64,000 nt of DNA from positions 62,001 to 126,000 of the forward strand of contig JAOAQZ010000018.1 in the NCBI GenBank assembly GCA_025210795.1. Reading direction: 5' to 3'. The DNA comes from Cohaesibacter sp. (GTDB lineage: Bacteria; Pseudomonadota; Alphaproteobacteria; Rhizobiales; Cohaesibacteraceae). A program made the translations under genes and the position numbers. Positions 17,559 to 26,936 of the stretch are shown here, in pieces (positions within the stretch are counted from its first letter, which is position 1; each line of letters opens with the position of its first letter). The notes below the pieces were generated by a model. That model saw only the letters and a program-made list of their open reading frames with translations, made no database searches and was not told the DNA's origin.

Positions 17559-18194
17559 TCAGGATTGCTCAACCAGAGCCAGCCTGACACCCAAAGCAAC
17601 AAAGGTCGCGGCGAAAGTGCGTTTCAACCAAGCCAGAATAGACGGGCTGGACAAAACGTGATTGCGCACAGAGCTGGCAACAAGCCCGACCAGCACAAAG
17701 ACAACAAATGTCATTGCCATAAAGACACCACCCAACATCAGCATCTCAGCCATTGGACTTGCCGTATCCACGCTGACAAATTGCGGTAAAAACGCCAGAA
17801 AGAATACCGACAGTTTGGGATTAAGAAGGCTGGCCAGAATGCCATTCCAGACAAGGCGGGAGGACGAAACCTGCAGGCGACCATGACGCTCAGTTCCGCA
17901 CCCGTCATCCACAGACAGAAGGGATTTATCCCGGATTATCCCCCAAGCCATATAGAGCAGATAAGCGACACCTAAAATCTTGACGACTTGAAAAGCAACG
18001 GCACTGGCATGCAAGATGGCAGCAACACCCAAAGCAGCTGCAATAATATGCGGTACGATACTAAGCGTACTGCCCAAAGCACCCCAAAACGCCCCGCGCC
18101 CGCCCGCGCCAATCGCGCAAGCGAGCGTATAGATCATTCCAGTGCCAGGAGTGATAACAATAAAAAAGCAGGTCACGAAAAATTCGACACTCAT
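17559..18194 (-). CDS. LysE/RhtB family amino-acid exporter
   Basis: A 211-residue inner-membrane protein with the usual six-helix pattern of the family. Diagnostic parts: the N-terminal ITPGTGMIYTLACAIGAGGRGAFWGALG (family motif PGP/T-x-x-x-x, then G-x-x-x-G), the second block VVKILGVAYLLYMAWGIIRDK, and FWNGILASLLNPKLSVFFLAFLPQFV-like segment WNGILASLLNPKLSVFFLAFL. The family exports amino acids such as lysine, threonine or homoserine; the substrate is not predictable here. The gene stands alone between amn and the malic enzyme gene. Confidence 0.88.
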   Translation of the reverse strand: MSVEFFVTCFFIVITPGTGMIYTLACAIGAGGRGAFWGALGSTLSIVPHIIAAALGVAAILHASAVAFQVVKILGVAYLLYMAWGIIRDKSLLSVDDGCGTERHGRLQVSSSRLVWNGILASLLNPKLSVFFLAFLPQFVSVDTASPMAEMLMLGGVFMAMTFVVFVLVGLVASSVRNHVLSSPSILAWLKRTFAATFVALGVRLALVEQS

Positions 18195-18224
18195 AGCAGC
18201 AAACTCGGCGCAAAATCATCAAAA

Positions 18225-18250
18225 GAAAAAGGGAAGGCACCCCTTCCCTC
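18225..18250 (-). terminator. Intrinsic terminator of the malic enzyme gene
   Basis: GGGAAGG / CCTTCCC stem with a 4-base loop; read on the minus strand it is followed by TTTTTCTTTT. Confidence 0.8.
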
Positions 18251-18294
18251 TTTTATCTCTTTACTTGGCCGAAGTCACCATCGGTGTCTTACTC

Positions 18295-20583
18295 CTACTC
18301 AATCCGGCTTTGCGCCTCTACCGTTGCAAGAGCCGTCATATTCACCACCCCGCGAGACGTCACCGATGGAGTGAGAATATGTGCAGGCTTGGCAGACCCC
18401 ATCAGAATAGGACCAACATGCAGCGCATCTGTCATGACCTTCATCAGATTAAGCGCAATATTAGCAGAATCCAAATTCGGGAAAACCAGCAAATTAGCCT
18501 CGCCAGAAAGCTTAGATTTGGGCATCACACGCTCTCGCAACAAAGCAGAAAGCGCGACGTCCCCGTGCATTTCCCCATCAACCTCAAGATCAGGCGCCAT
18601 CTTCCAAATGAGATTAACCGCCTCTCGCATTTTGGCCGAGCTATCAAATTCACGAGAACCAAAGTTCGACGCCGACAAAAGGGCCACCTTGGGCCGCAGG
18701 CCAAAACGGCGAATATGCTCAACAGCCCTCAAGGTTGTTTCGGCAATCTCAAGTGGTGTGGGATATTCGCTGACATAGGTATCTGTGAGGAAATAAGCCC
18801 CTTTGGAATTGATCAGCAGCGACAGAGCGGAAAAGTCATGCATATTGTCCGCAAGACCCAGAATATCTGTTACCTCGCGCAAATGTTTGCGAAAGCGGCC
18901 ATCGAGCCCGGTAATCAGAGCATCTGCATCACCGCGCTTGACTGTCAGCGCCCCAATAACGGTTGTATTGACGCGCACCACGGTCGCCGCCCCTTGCGGG
19001 TTGACCCCCTTACGCCCAACACAGTCAAGATATTCCTCAACATAATTCTTATAGCGCGGATCATCCTGCGGATTGATAATCTCACAATCATCACCGGGGC
19101 GGAACTTGAGACCAAAGCGCTCGGCTCGCTTGCGCATCACATCCGGGCGACCAATCAGGATCGGCACTGCCAGCCCATCTTCTAAAGCGATTTGAGCCGC
19201 TCGCAGCACGCGCTCATCCTCACCATCAGCATAGATAACACGCTTGGGATCGCTCTTGGCTTTGGCCACCATGTTTTTCATGATCAACCCAGAGCGGAAG
19301 ACAAAACGGCGCAAGCGCTCGTTATAAGCTTCAAAATCCTGCATAGGCCGCTTGGCAACCCCTGTCTCCATGGCCGCCTTGGCAACAGCTGGGGCAATGC
19401 GCAGGATAAGCCGCGGATCAAACGGTGTGGGGATCAGATAATTGGGCCCAAAGGGATGCAACTTGCCATCAGCTGCCTGCGCTGCCACATCGGAAATTTC
19501 CTCACGTGCCAGATCGGCAATTGCCCGAACCGCCGCGTGTTTCATTTCCTCGTTGATGGTGGTTGCCTCAACATCGAGCGCCCCGCGGAAGATATAGGGA
19601 AAGCACAGAACATTGTTCACCTGATTGGGATAATCGGACCGACCGGTGCACAGCATGGCATCAGGACGAACCTTATAAGCCTCTTCAGGCAGAATTTCGG
19701 GGTTCGGGTTGGCAAGCGCCATAATCAGCGGACTTGGGGCCATTTTCTCAACCATATGGGATTTTAAAACCCCACCGGCTGAAAGCCCAAGAAACACATC
19801 AGCCCCTTCAATCACATCCTCAAGAGTACGCAGATCCGTTTCCTTGGCAAAGACACCCTTCCACTGGTCCATTTGCTCACGGCCTTTATAAACCAGCCCA
19901 TCAATATCCGTGACCCAGATATTCTCGCGCTTGGCACCCAAGGATACCAGAAGATTGAGACAGGCAAGCGCCGCAGCGCCTGCACCGGAGGCAACGATTT
20001 TTGCGTCTTTGAGCGATTTGCCGGCATGCTCCAAGCCATTAAGGGCTGCCGCTCCCACAATAATCGCCGTACCATGCTGATCATCGTGAAAGACTGGAAT
20101 ATCCATTTTTTCACGGCATTTACGCTCAATTTCAAAGCATTCCGGTGCCTTGATATCTTCCAGATTGATGCCGCCGAAAGTAGGCTCAAGAGCGGTTACC
20201 ACATCAACAAACTTGTCGATATCGGTCTCATCAACCTCAATATCAAACACATCAACGCCAGCAAATTTCTTGAAAAGAACAGCCTTCCCTTCCATCACCG
20301 GCTTGGAGGCCAAAGGGCCGATAGGGCCCAGTCCCAGCACCGCCGTGCCGTTGGAGACAACAGCAACCAAGTTGCCACGTGCGGTATAATCAAAGGCCTT
20401 GCCCGGATCTGCCGCAATATTCAAACAAGGGGCCGCAACGCCGGGACTGTAAGCCAAAGCCAAATCGCGCTGGTTGCCCAAGGGCTTGGTTGCGGCAATT
20501 TCCAGTTTTCCCGGTTGCGGATAGGAATGATAAAAACACGCAGCTTCATCCAGTTCGTTCATTTCAGGCGTGTTATCAGACAT
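18295..20583 (-). CDS. maeB: NADP-type malic enzyme with C-terminal phosphotransacetylase-like domain
   Basis: A 762-residue enzyme that decarboxylates malate to pyruvate while reducing NAD(P)+. Domains in order: malic N-domain with [12 protein letters not shown] and [17 protein letters not shown]; the metal/catalytic segment [19 protein letters not shown] and [16 protein letters not shown]; the NAD(P)-binding domain with [22 protein letters not shown]; and, from about residue 430, a PTA-like domain ([53 protein letters not shown]). This three-part build is typical of rhizobial TME/DME enzymes; the PTA part is thought to be regulatory. I take the ATG at 20583 because GAGGAG lies at correct spacing; a GTG seven codons upstream is in frame. 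Confidence 0.95.
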   Translation of the reverse strand: MSDNTPEMNELDEAACFYHSYPQPGKLEIAATKPLGNQRDLALAYSPGVAAPCLNIAADPGKAFDYTARGNLVAVVSNGTAVLGLGPIGPLASKPVMEGKAVLFKKFAGVDVFDIEVDETDIDKFVDVVTALEPTFGGINLEDIKAPECFEIERKCREKMDIPVFHDDQHGTAIIVGAAALNGLEHAGKSLKDAKIVASGAGAAALACLNLLVSLGAKRENIWVTDIDGLVYKGREQMDQWKGVFAKETDLRTLEDVIEGADVFLGLSAGGVLKSHMVEKMAPSPLIMALANPNPEILPEEAYKVRPDAMLCTGRSDYPNQVNNVLCFPYIFRGALDVEATTINEEMKHAAVRAIADLAREEISDVAAQAADGKLHPFGPNYLIPTPFDPRLILRIAPAVAKAAMETGVAKRPMQDFEAYNERLRRFVFRSGLIMKNMVAKAKSDPKRVIYADGEDERVLRAAQIALEDGLAVPILIGRPDVMRKRAERFGLKFRPGDDCEIINPQDDPRYKNYVEEYLDCVGRKGVNPQGAATVVRVNTTVIGALTVKRGDADALITGLDGRFRKHLREVTDILGLADNMHDFSALSLLINSKGAYFLTDTYVSEYPTPLEIAETTLRAVEHIRRFGLRPKVALLSASNFGSREFDSSAKMREAVNLIWKMAPDLEVDGEMHGDVALSALLRERVMPKSKLSGEANLLVFPNLDSANIALNLMKVMTDALHVGPILMGSAKPAHILTPSVTSRGVVNMTALATVEAQSRIE

Positions 20584-20890
20584 TGGGGCTTCACTCCTCA
20601 CCACTCAAAATGCTGGTATTAGGAATCGCTAAAATACGAGTCCTAGCCCACCGGACAAACAAGCACCCGGCCCGCTCGCTCCAGCTCAGCATATGACTTT
20701 TTTCTCATAGACGAATGACTTAAAGTTTAGCGACCTTTTGTGACATTGACGAGCCGGGGCAAGTAAGATTTTGTGGCAATCCCCGCCCTTTGGCTGATAT
20801 TGTCGGCTTTTTTCGCCTAAGGGCCCTGTCTCACCACTCTTAAGTGGCGTTCAAAGTTAGTCTTAGGGGCTAGATTTGCAAGGATAAGTC
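20584..20890. other. Intergenic region between maeB and the first EAL gene
   Basis: About 300 bases, the promoter side of maeB and the 3' side of the EAL gene. It contains a short hairpin CCACT-CTTA-AGTGG (20834-20847). No gene or clear terminator. Confidence 0.45.
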
Positions 20891-22516
20891 TTAAGCCGCA
20901 GTTTGAGAATCGATCTCATCGGCCTTTTCAGTAAGCGCCCGCTCCATATCGCTCTCATTGACTTTAGCCTTCTGTTCGCCGCGAGAGGCACTCACCAAAT
21001 CAACAAAAGCTTGCCCGGGCAGAGCCGGAGAGAAGAGATAGCCTTGGGCTGTCGAAACGCCAAGCATCTTAAGATGCTCAAGCTGGTCTTCGGTCTCAAC
21101 CCCTTCCGCAATCACACCAATATTCAAGCTACATGCAAGCTCTATAAGGCTGTTGACCACCTCGGCCCCAACCAGACCACGCTTGAGAGAATCCACCAGG
21201 ATTTTATCAAGCTTGAGAATATCAACCTGAATTTCCGTCATATTATAGAGGCCACTATGCCCGGCCCCAACATCATCAATAGCAATTTGAGCGCCAAGAG
21301 ACTGGATTTTTGAAATAATCGCTTTGGCCTGATCCACATCATTTAGCGGAACACGGTCCGAAATTTCAAAAACCAGATTGCTATAGCTCAATTTCTGTCC
21401 ATCAAAGATATCGTGAATATCGTCCAAAATGGCATCGTCTGCCAACTGGCGGGAGAACAGATTGAACGAAACCTTGAAGTCATCACCGCCATCAATCAGC
21501 GGCTCGATCAGATCTCGTGCATCTTCAAAAATCGCGCAGGTAATCTCGCGGGTCAGATCAAAGCTTTCCGCCAGCGGAATAAATTCATGAGGTTTAACGC
21601 TCGTGCCATTAGGTCGGTTCCAACGTGCCAGCACCTCACAGCCACAAATTGTACCGTTATTCAGATCGACAATTGGCTGCAAATAGGGCATGAATTCCCC
21701 ATTCTCCAGCGCGTCCAGTATCCGGTCCCCTTCATCTGGACGGTAACGCCCAAGGGAATAACCCGCAAACATGGCAACAGCACAAAGAACCGCACCAAAT
21801 AACAGCACAATCTTTTCGGTGCCAGCCATACTGGCATCAATCGCCGCAGAAGGAATCGAGATAGACGCCTCGAAAGGCAAATAAGAAGAAGTTGCAGCAA
21901 CTGACACAGCAACATCAGCTGCAAGCTCACTCGGCTCCAAAAGATAAATTGGACGATTTTTACCAAGAGACAGCATGGCGGTTCGGTAGCGGCGAAGATC
22001 ATTCCGCACTGGGTCAAACTTGATCAATTCCCCCGGCACACGCGCCATTAATCGGCGGCCATTCGCAATATGCTTGACGATCAACAGTGAAAGATTAGCT
22101 TCATCACTTCCTGACAGAGAAATACTGATTGCCGGATCATTCTTCTGATAGCTCTTTAACAAGCCAACCTGACGGGAAGACTGACCAATATCAGTACAAA
22201 CCAAATTGCCATTGCGGTCCACAAGCCCGATGGTATCCACCCAGGCAACAGAACGGGTCGCGTCGCTGATCAAAAACCGATGATCAGTCGTGCAAGACAA
22301 ACCGTTGGACTGGGACAACCGATCAAGCACACCAATAGCCGTAACACTGGCATGAGTGACCCGATCCAGCATCAATTGCGCAGACGCTCGCAAATCTTCT
22401 TTAGCAGTATTTTTGGTTTGCCAAAACAGCATAGACTGCACGGCATAGGTAAGAGCAATTGCCCCAACCACGCCAGCCGTCATATAGGCTGCAATTTTCT
22501 TGGCATTCCTGATCAT
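20891..22516 (-). CDS. Membrane c-di-GMP phosphodiesterase, CSS-motif sensor plus EAL domain (copy 1)
   Basis: About 541 residues. Layout: N-terminal membrane helix (about 8-30), periplasmic sensor of about 200 residues containing two Cys (SNGLSCTTDH and NLVCTDIG), a second membrane helix (IVLLFGAVLCAVAMFAGYSLG, near 245-265), then a cytosolic EAL domain. The EAL metal and catalytic residues are all there: E of CEVLARW, N of SFNLFSRQL, E of FEISDR, DD of IDDVGAGHSG, K of LKLDK, E of AEGVET and Q of TAQGYLF, so it should hydrolyse c-di-GMP to pGpG. In the E. coli relatives (PdeC type) the periplasmic CSS cysteines form a disulfide that controls activity. ATG at 22516 is preferred over an upstream GTG. 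It follows its paralogue by 174 bases. Confidence 0.9.
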   Translation of the reverse strand: MIRNAKKIAAYMTAGVVGAIALTYAVQSMLFWQTKNTAKEDLRASAQLMLDRVTHASVTAIGVLDRLSQSNGLSCTTDHRFLISDATRSVAWVDTIGLVDRNGNLVCTDIGQSSRQVGLLKSYQKNDPAISISLSGSDEANLSLLIVKHIANGRRLMARVPGELIKFDPVRNDLRRYRTAMLSLGKNRPIYLLEPSELAADVAVSVAATSSYLPFEASISIPSAAIDASMAGTEKIVLLFGAVLCAVAMFAGYSLGRYRPDEGDRILDALENGEFMPYLQPIVDLNNGTICGCEVLARWNRPNGTSVKPHEFIPLAESFDLTREITCAIFEDARDLIEPLIDGGDDFKVSFNLFSRQLADDAILDDIHDIFDGQKLSYSNLVFEISDRVPLNDVDQAKAIISKIQSLGAQIAIDDVGAGHSGLYNMTEIQVDILKLDKILVDSLKRGLVGAEVVNSLIELACSLNIGVIAEGVETEDQLEHLKMLGVSTAQGYLFSPALPGQAFVDLVSASRGEQKAKVNESDMERALTEKADEIDSQTAA

Positions 22517-22690
22517 AAGGCCCCAAATTCCCCTAGCTGGCAACACAAGGCATAACCAGCAAATAACGGCTCCATCTCATACTGAGATAAAGTCTGGCAA
22601 TTTTTCATAAATATTCGGATAACAAAATCGGCTCACAGCAAATTAATTGCAAAATTCGCCAATTAATTCAGCCTTCAAAAACACAATCCA

Positions 22691-24376
22691 TCAGAAATTG
22701 GCAACAGACTGAACCATCTGATCGCTTTGCGTAGCACGATAGTCTTCTGGGCCCTGCGCATCACCCGACACTTTATCGTCTTTCCCGGCCATTCCACCAA
22801 TGGCATCAATCAATTCCAAATAGGCCTTTGCTGGCAAGGCTGGCGCAAACAGATAACCTTGCGCCTGATGAACCCCAATGCTGCGCAAGTAATCAAGCTG
22901 CGGCTCAGTCTCCACTCCTTCCGCCACCACGGTCATTCCCATGCCCATAGCCATATTAGTCAGCGAATCCACAATGGGCACCATTTCAACTCCGGGCTCA
23001 ATACTATCGACAAATAGCTTGTCGATCTTGATCACATCCATGCCCAGTTTTTGCAAATAAGCAAAGCCCCCATGGCCGGTGCCAGCATCATCCAGCGCCA
23101 CCTTGGAGCCAAGTGCCTGAATACGGGCAATAATCGCGCGCGCCCTGTCAAGATTATCAAGCGGCTGCCGCTCGGTTACCTCAAACATCAACTGATTGAA
23201 CCGAACACCCGAATTGCCAAAGATCCGTTCAATATCGCCCACAATACCCAAATCATCAAAATGACGGTTAAACAGATTGATCCCGGCTTTAAGCTGAGGA
23301 TGCGCGGCATAGGCCTCAGACAAATCCTCTTCCACTTGTTCAATAAGAAGCGTCGTCATAGGCATGGCAAGACCGGTGGCCTCAGCGGTGTCGATAAAAC
23401 TGCCAGGCGAGAGAATGCTGCCGTCAGGTTTGCGCCAGCGCACCAGCACTTCACAGCCAGCAAGCCTGCCCGTCTGAATATCAATGACAGGCTGATAATA
23501 GGGAATAAACTCGCGCTTTTTAATACCTTCTTCAATGCTATAGCTGGGCGGCTCCTTCTTCACACTCAGGCGCACGAAGAAAAACATGATCATGGCACCG
23601 ATCAAAATTGCCAAGCCATTGATCAAATCCATTGCACCAGAAAAAGTCATCCAAACCGTTTCAAACGGCACCCCAGCCCAAATCATCACCGGATACCGCG
23701 AAGAACGGGCGATGGTTTTGATCAAATCCCGTGTCCAAGCAGGATCCGGGTCAAAGACGGCGAATGGGGATTTCTTGCGATAGCGAATTTCAGGCGAAGT
23801 CTCAACCAGAACCGACCCGGTCGCAAGCATCACAGAGGCACTGGACGCGCTGGCATATTCAATCGGCATCGAATTGAGAATGAGATGATCATCAGGAATA
23901 AAGGCCGCAATTGAGACATTCTCGGCAACACGCCAGGCAACCAATAGGCCTTGTTTGCGCGAAATATCATCATAAACCGACTGGAAACTAAGATGATCAA
24001 CCTGACTGGTCACCGGCTTTGAGCGAACCTGAAACTTTACCTCGCCCCGCAAGGAAGAACAATAAAGTTCCCGATCATCATTGAGCAGGCCAATATCATG
24101 CAGCACATGGTGCCGGATTTGCAAAAGATGAAATTGCTTACGAATTGAAGCCGTGCAGCTGGGCCGGCTCCGGTGCGGCAACAATGAAATTACATCAATG
24201 CTTTCCTGAACAACCTGCTCAACATTGAGGAGAAGACGATCCGCAGCAAGGCTTAGCCGCTCTTCGGCCTGAGAACGAACAAAATCGCGCATGAACAGGT
24301 TGGCCGCAAGCACGGGCACAATACCCAGCACGCCACCAATTATCAGCAAGATCGCAGATCGCAACCGCCTATTCAC
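22691..24376 (-). CDS. Membrane c-di-GMP phosphodiesterase, CSS-motif sensor plus EAL domain (copy 2)
   Basis: A 561-residue paralogue of the next gene with the same plan: membrane helix (about 7-29), periplasmic sensor with Cys in RPSCTAS and the literal CSS motif in LYCSSLRG, second helix (LINGLAILIGAMIMFFFVRLSV, near 255-275), and a full EAL domain. Catalytic residues present: CEVLVRW, INLFNRHF, FEVTERQ, LDDAGTGHGG, VIKIDK, VVAEGVET, AQGYLFAP. A hydrophilic Asp/Gln-rich tail of about 40 residues follows the domain. It lies first in the pair and may be co-transcribed with copy 1. A candidate CtrA-type site lies 45-60 bases upstream. Confidence 0.9.
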   Translation of the reverse strand: MNRRLRSAILLIIGGVLGIVPVLAANLFMRDFVRSQAEERLSLAADRLLLNVEQVVQESIDVISLLPHRSRPSCTASIRKQFHLLQIRHHVLHDIGLLNDDRELYCSSLRGEVKFQVRSKPVTSQVDHLSFQSVYDDISRKQGLLVAWRVAENVSIAAFIPDDHLILNSMPIEYASASSASVMLATGSVLVETSPEIRYRKKSPFAVFDPDPAWTRDLIKTIARSSRYPVMIWAGVPFETVWMTFSGAMDLINGLAILIGAMIMFFFVRLSVKKEPPSYSIEEGIKKREFIPYYQPVIDIQTGRLAGCEVLVRWRKPDGSILSPGSFIDTAEATGLAMPMTTLLIEQVEEDLSEAYAAHPQLKAGINLFNRHFDDLGIVGDIERIFGNSGVRFNQLMFEVTERQPLDNLDRARAIIARIQALGSKVALDDAGTGHGGFAYLQKLGMDVIKIDKLFVDSIEPGVEMVPIVDSLTNMAMGMGMTVVAEGVETEPQLDYLRSIGVHQAQGYLFAPALPAKAYLELIDAIGGMAGKDDKVSGDAQGPEDYRATQSDQMVQSVANF

Positions 24377-24420
24377 GACACCCTTACTCCTCTTGTTACT
24401 ATGACTTTAGAAGCAGGAGC

Positions 24421-24436
24421 CTAACATCCTCTTAAC
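24421..24436. promoter_or_regulatory. CtrA-like half-site pair CTAA-N7-TTAAC
   Basis: One mismatch from the CtrA consensus TTAA-N7-TTAAC, located 45-60 bases upstream of the EAL copy 2 start, where promoter elements would be expected. CtrA controls motility and c-di-GMP genes in many alphaproteobacteria. A match of this quality occurs by chance fairly often in AT-rich gaps. Confidence 0.3.
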
Positions 24437-24673
24437 TTACGGGAATCATTAGCATTAATTTTTAATCTCTTAAGCTGCCCGAACAGGGAACCCCAATGCC
24501 TGTTTTTGGACAGGGCAAATCCATTCACGAGCCGCATATAGCAATTTACTGTCCAGGGGACAGTCAAAAGAAAATTTCATACACGCAAACCAAATGACTA
24601 TAATCACAAAGTTTCCAAGATTCACCGCCATGATAAGGTGAGATAGTTTGCAAGCCCCATTGAGGAGATTGAT

Positions 24674-26833
24674 ATGCGATTAGCCAGTGCCACACTCTTT
24701 GCCCTTCTGGCCAGCACCAGCATAAGCGGGGCTCAAAGCGCTTCCGAAAAAGCATTTGCGGCCATGATGGCCGATGTCAACTCATCCGGCTTCCTCACCA
24801 TGGATGTTGCAAATCAAAGCTATGATGAATCCAGTGACATTCTGACTGCTCAAGATATGGTGCTCTCCCTCACCTTCAACTGGAAGGAAGCCCCATCCGC
24901 CAAGATGGGCACAGCAACCAAGACCGCAAAAGACGAAACAAACTCCACCGCTTCGCCAAGCTCTTCAACCGATGAAGAGTTCGATCTGGACTTCTCCCTC
25001 ACCTACACTATTCCAACAGCCACTTTTGAGGGCATGCGCCTTGAGGGCGACGGGATCGCGTTTAAGAAATCCACCTACAAACAAGCCCATATAAAAGTCA
25101 GCTTTGAAACATCTGACAAAGAAACAAATTCCAGAAGCGAGATTAAATCGCTTGGCGAGACCATCACCACAAATAGCTATTATCCATTTCTTGGCACCTT
25201 CAATTTTGATGAAAAACGGCCGATTTCCAGCATTCTGGACTATATTCGTCCCGCTTTGATGACCTCATCGGTTGAGAGCCTGACCGATAGCGGCATGGAA
25301 GTGCGCGCTTTTTCCGCAAATGGCCAGATGATACAGAACGAAACCTATGGCCCCATGACAATGACCAATCTGTCTGGCGGTCGGGTTGACGAAATCAAGA
25401 TCGCCTACCAGAAAGGCGAAATGGCTTTTGACGCTCCTATTGCCCCCGGCAAGGCTGACGAAAAAAGCAACCAGACCATCACCTATCAGGTTGGTGAGAC
25501 CAGCTATAAAGGCTACGATTTTGGAGCCATCGCCTCACTTTTCGACCCCCAAATCCCGCCTGTAAAAGACGGTCATGTAGCTCTCAATTCATTTGAAATC
25601 AAAGACATAAAGGCAGAAGGCAAAGATCTTTTCAGCCTTGGCATCGACTCTGTTAGCCAACAAGGCTTCAAACTCACCAAACCGGAAAGTTACCTGCTGC
25701 CCCTCTTCGAAGAGATGCTGGTCAATGATCAGGAGCCGGACGATCTCAGCCCGCAAGAACAGGAAAAACTGATCGACGCGGTCTTTCACCTGATGCGCAC
25801 CTTCTCCATTGAAAAATCTGAAGTTACAAATGGAAAGTTTGAAAGCATCCTGACCTCGGGCGACCAAAAGGGCCAGAAGATTGAGGCCAAACTGGGTTCA
25901 TTGCTCTTTGCTAATCTCAGCTCCAACGGGCTGAAAGAGTTCTCTTTCAATAATGTTAGCGCCAGCGGCCCCGACCAATTCTCATTCAGCTTTGACAAGG
26001 CCGCCATTACCGATTTGGAATTTCCAGATTATGCCAATATCAAAGCCCTCTCCAAGACTTATCTGAACGGCAGAGAGGCCTCGCCTGAAGCCATGGCTCG
26101 GGCCTATCCCCCAAGCCTGACCATGGGCATCAGAAACCTCAATATTGAAGAAAAAGGCAAAGCCAAGGTCTCCGCCAAGGAGATCATGACTGGTTACCGC
26201 ACTAACGGGCTGGTGGTGCCGACCAATATCCAGATCAAGGCAAAAGATGTCATTCTGCCTCGCGATCTGGTCTCTCACCCCTTTGCGCAGGCCTTAATGG
26301 CGCAATTGCAGATGGACGCCTTGCATCTCAATCAGGATCTTACCGCAAGCTGGGATGAAAAGAGCGAGAGCTATATCATCAAGCCGCTGAATATCCGCCT
26401 TGAAAATATCGCCCAGCTCGCAGGCGCCATTGGCTTTGGCGGCATAAAGAAAGCTTATTTAAACGAACCAACCAAAGCAGAAGCAGCCATGGCAACCGGC
26501 ACCATCCTGCCCTCCTCCTTGACTTTGAGCGATCTGGGTGGTCTTCAAACCCTGATCAATCTTGCAGGCACCATGACCGGCATGGGGCCGGACCAGTTGC
26601 AAAGCTTTGCTCCGGTGCAGATCGAGGCCATGCTCTCGGCCTATACCAAACCAGACTTTGCCAAACATGTGGCCAATCAGGTCAAAAGCTTCCTTGTTGA
26701 GCCCAAAAGCCTGCATCTGGCTTTAAGCCCTGGCGCACCGGTGCCTGTGGCGCAAATTTTGGGCGTGGTCGCTACATCGCCGCAAATGCTGCCGGATATT
26801 CTCAATATCTCGGTGGTTGCCAACGATCAGTAA
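24674..26833 (+). CDS. Large exported protein of unknown function (719 residues)
   Basis: GAGGAG precedes the ATG and the frame opens with a clean signal peptide (MRLASATLFALLASTSISGAQS, cut near residue 20-22). The mature protein is acidic, with no membrane helix and, as far as I can see, no cysteine. A Ser/Thr/Asp-rich linker lies near residues 75-105 (TASPSSSTDEEFD). The rest looks like repeated beta-strand units, many of the form F-x-[IL]-[KD]-x-[IL]-x-x-x-G (SFEIKDIKAEGKDLFSLGIDSV; EFSFNNVSASGPDQFSFSFDKA; MGIRNLNIEEKGKAKVSAKE), suggesting a long beta-rich periplasmic protein. I do not recognise the family; a distant resemblance to DUF945/YdgA-type proteins is possible but unproven. It is divergent from the EAL pair and ends at a strong terminator. 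Confidence 0.8.
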   Translation: MRLASATLFALLASTSISGAQSASEKAFAAMMADVNSSGFLTMDVANQSYDESSDILTAQDMVLSLTFNWKEAPSAKMGTATKTAKDETNSTASPSSSTDEEFDLDFSLTYTIPTATFEGMRLEGDGIAFKKSTYKQAHIKVSFETSDKETNSRSEIKSLGETITTNSYYPFLGTFNFDEKRPISSILDYIRPALMTSSVESLTDSGMEVRAFSANGQMIQNETYGPMTMTNLSGGRVDEIKIAYQKGEMAFDAPIAPGKADEKSNQTITYQVGETSYKGYDFGAIASLFDPQIPPVKDGHVALNSFEIKDIKAEGKDLFSLGIDSVSQQGFKLTKPESYLLPLFEEMLVNDQEPDDLSPQEQEKLIDAVFHLMRTFSIEKSEVTNGKFESILTSGDQKGQKIEAKLGSLLFANLSSNGLKEFSFNNVSASGPDQFSFSFDKAAITDLEFPDYANIKALSKTYLNGREASPEAMARAYPPSLTMGIRNLNIEEKGKAKVSAKEIMTGYRTNGLVVPTNIQIKAKDVILPRDLVSHPFAQALMAQLQMDALHLNQDLTASWDEKSESYIIKPLNIRLENIAQLAGAIGFGGIKKAYLNEPTKAEAAMATGTILPSSLTLSDLGGLQTLINLAGTMTGMGPDQLQSFAPVQIEAMLSAYTKPDFAKHVANQVKSFLVEPKSLHLALSPGAPVPVAQILGVVATSPQMLPDILNISVVANDQ

Positions 26834-26877
26834 GATGGGGCCCAACGGGCCACATCCATCACGACACAAAAACGCAC

Positions 26878-26912
26878 AAAAAAGCCGGGCTCAAATGAGC
26901 CCGGCTTTTTTT
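26878..26912. terminator. Bidirectional terminator between the 719-residue protein and aspS
   Basis: AAAGCCGGGCTCA and its complement form a long GC-rich stem with a minimal loop; T runs follow on both strands. Confidence 0.85.
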
Positions 26913-26936
26913 CATTTAAATTCTGATCTGCGGCCC

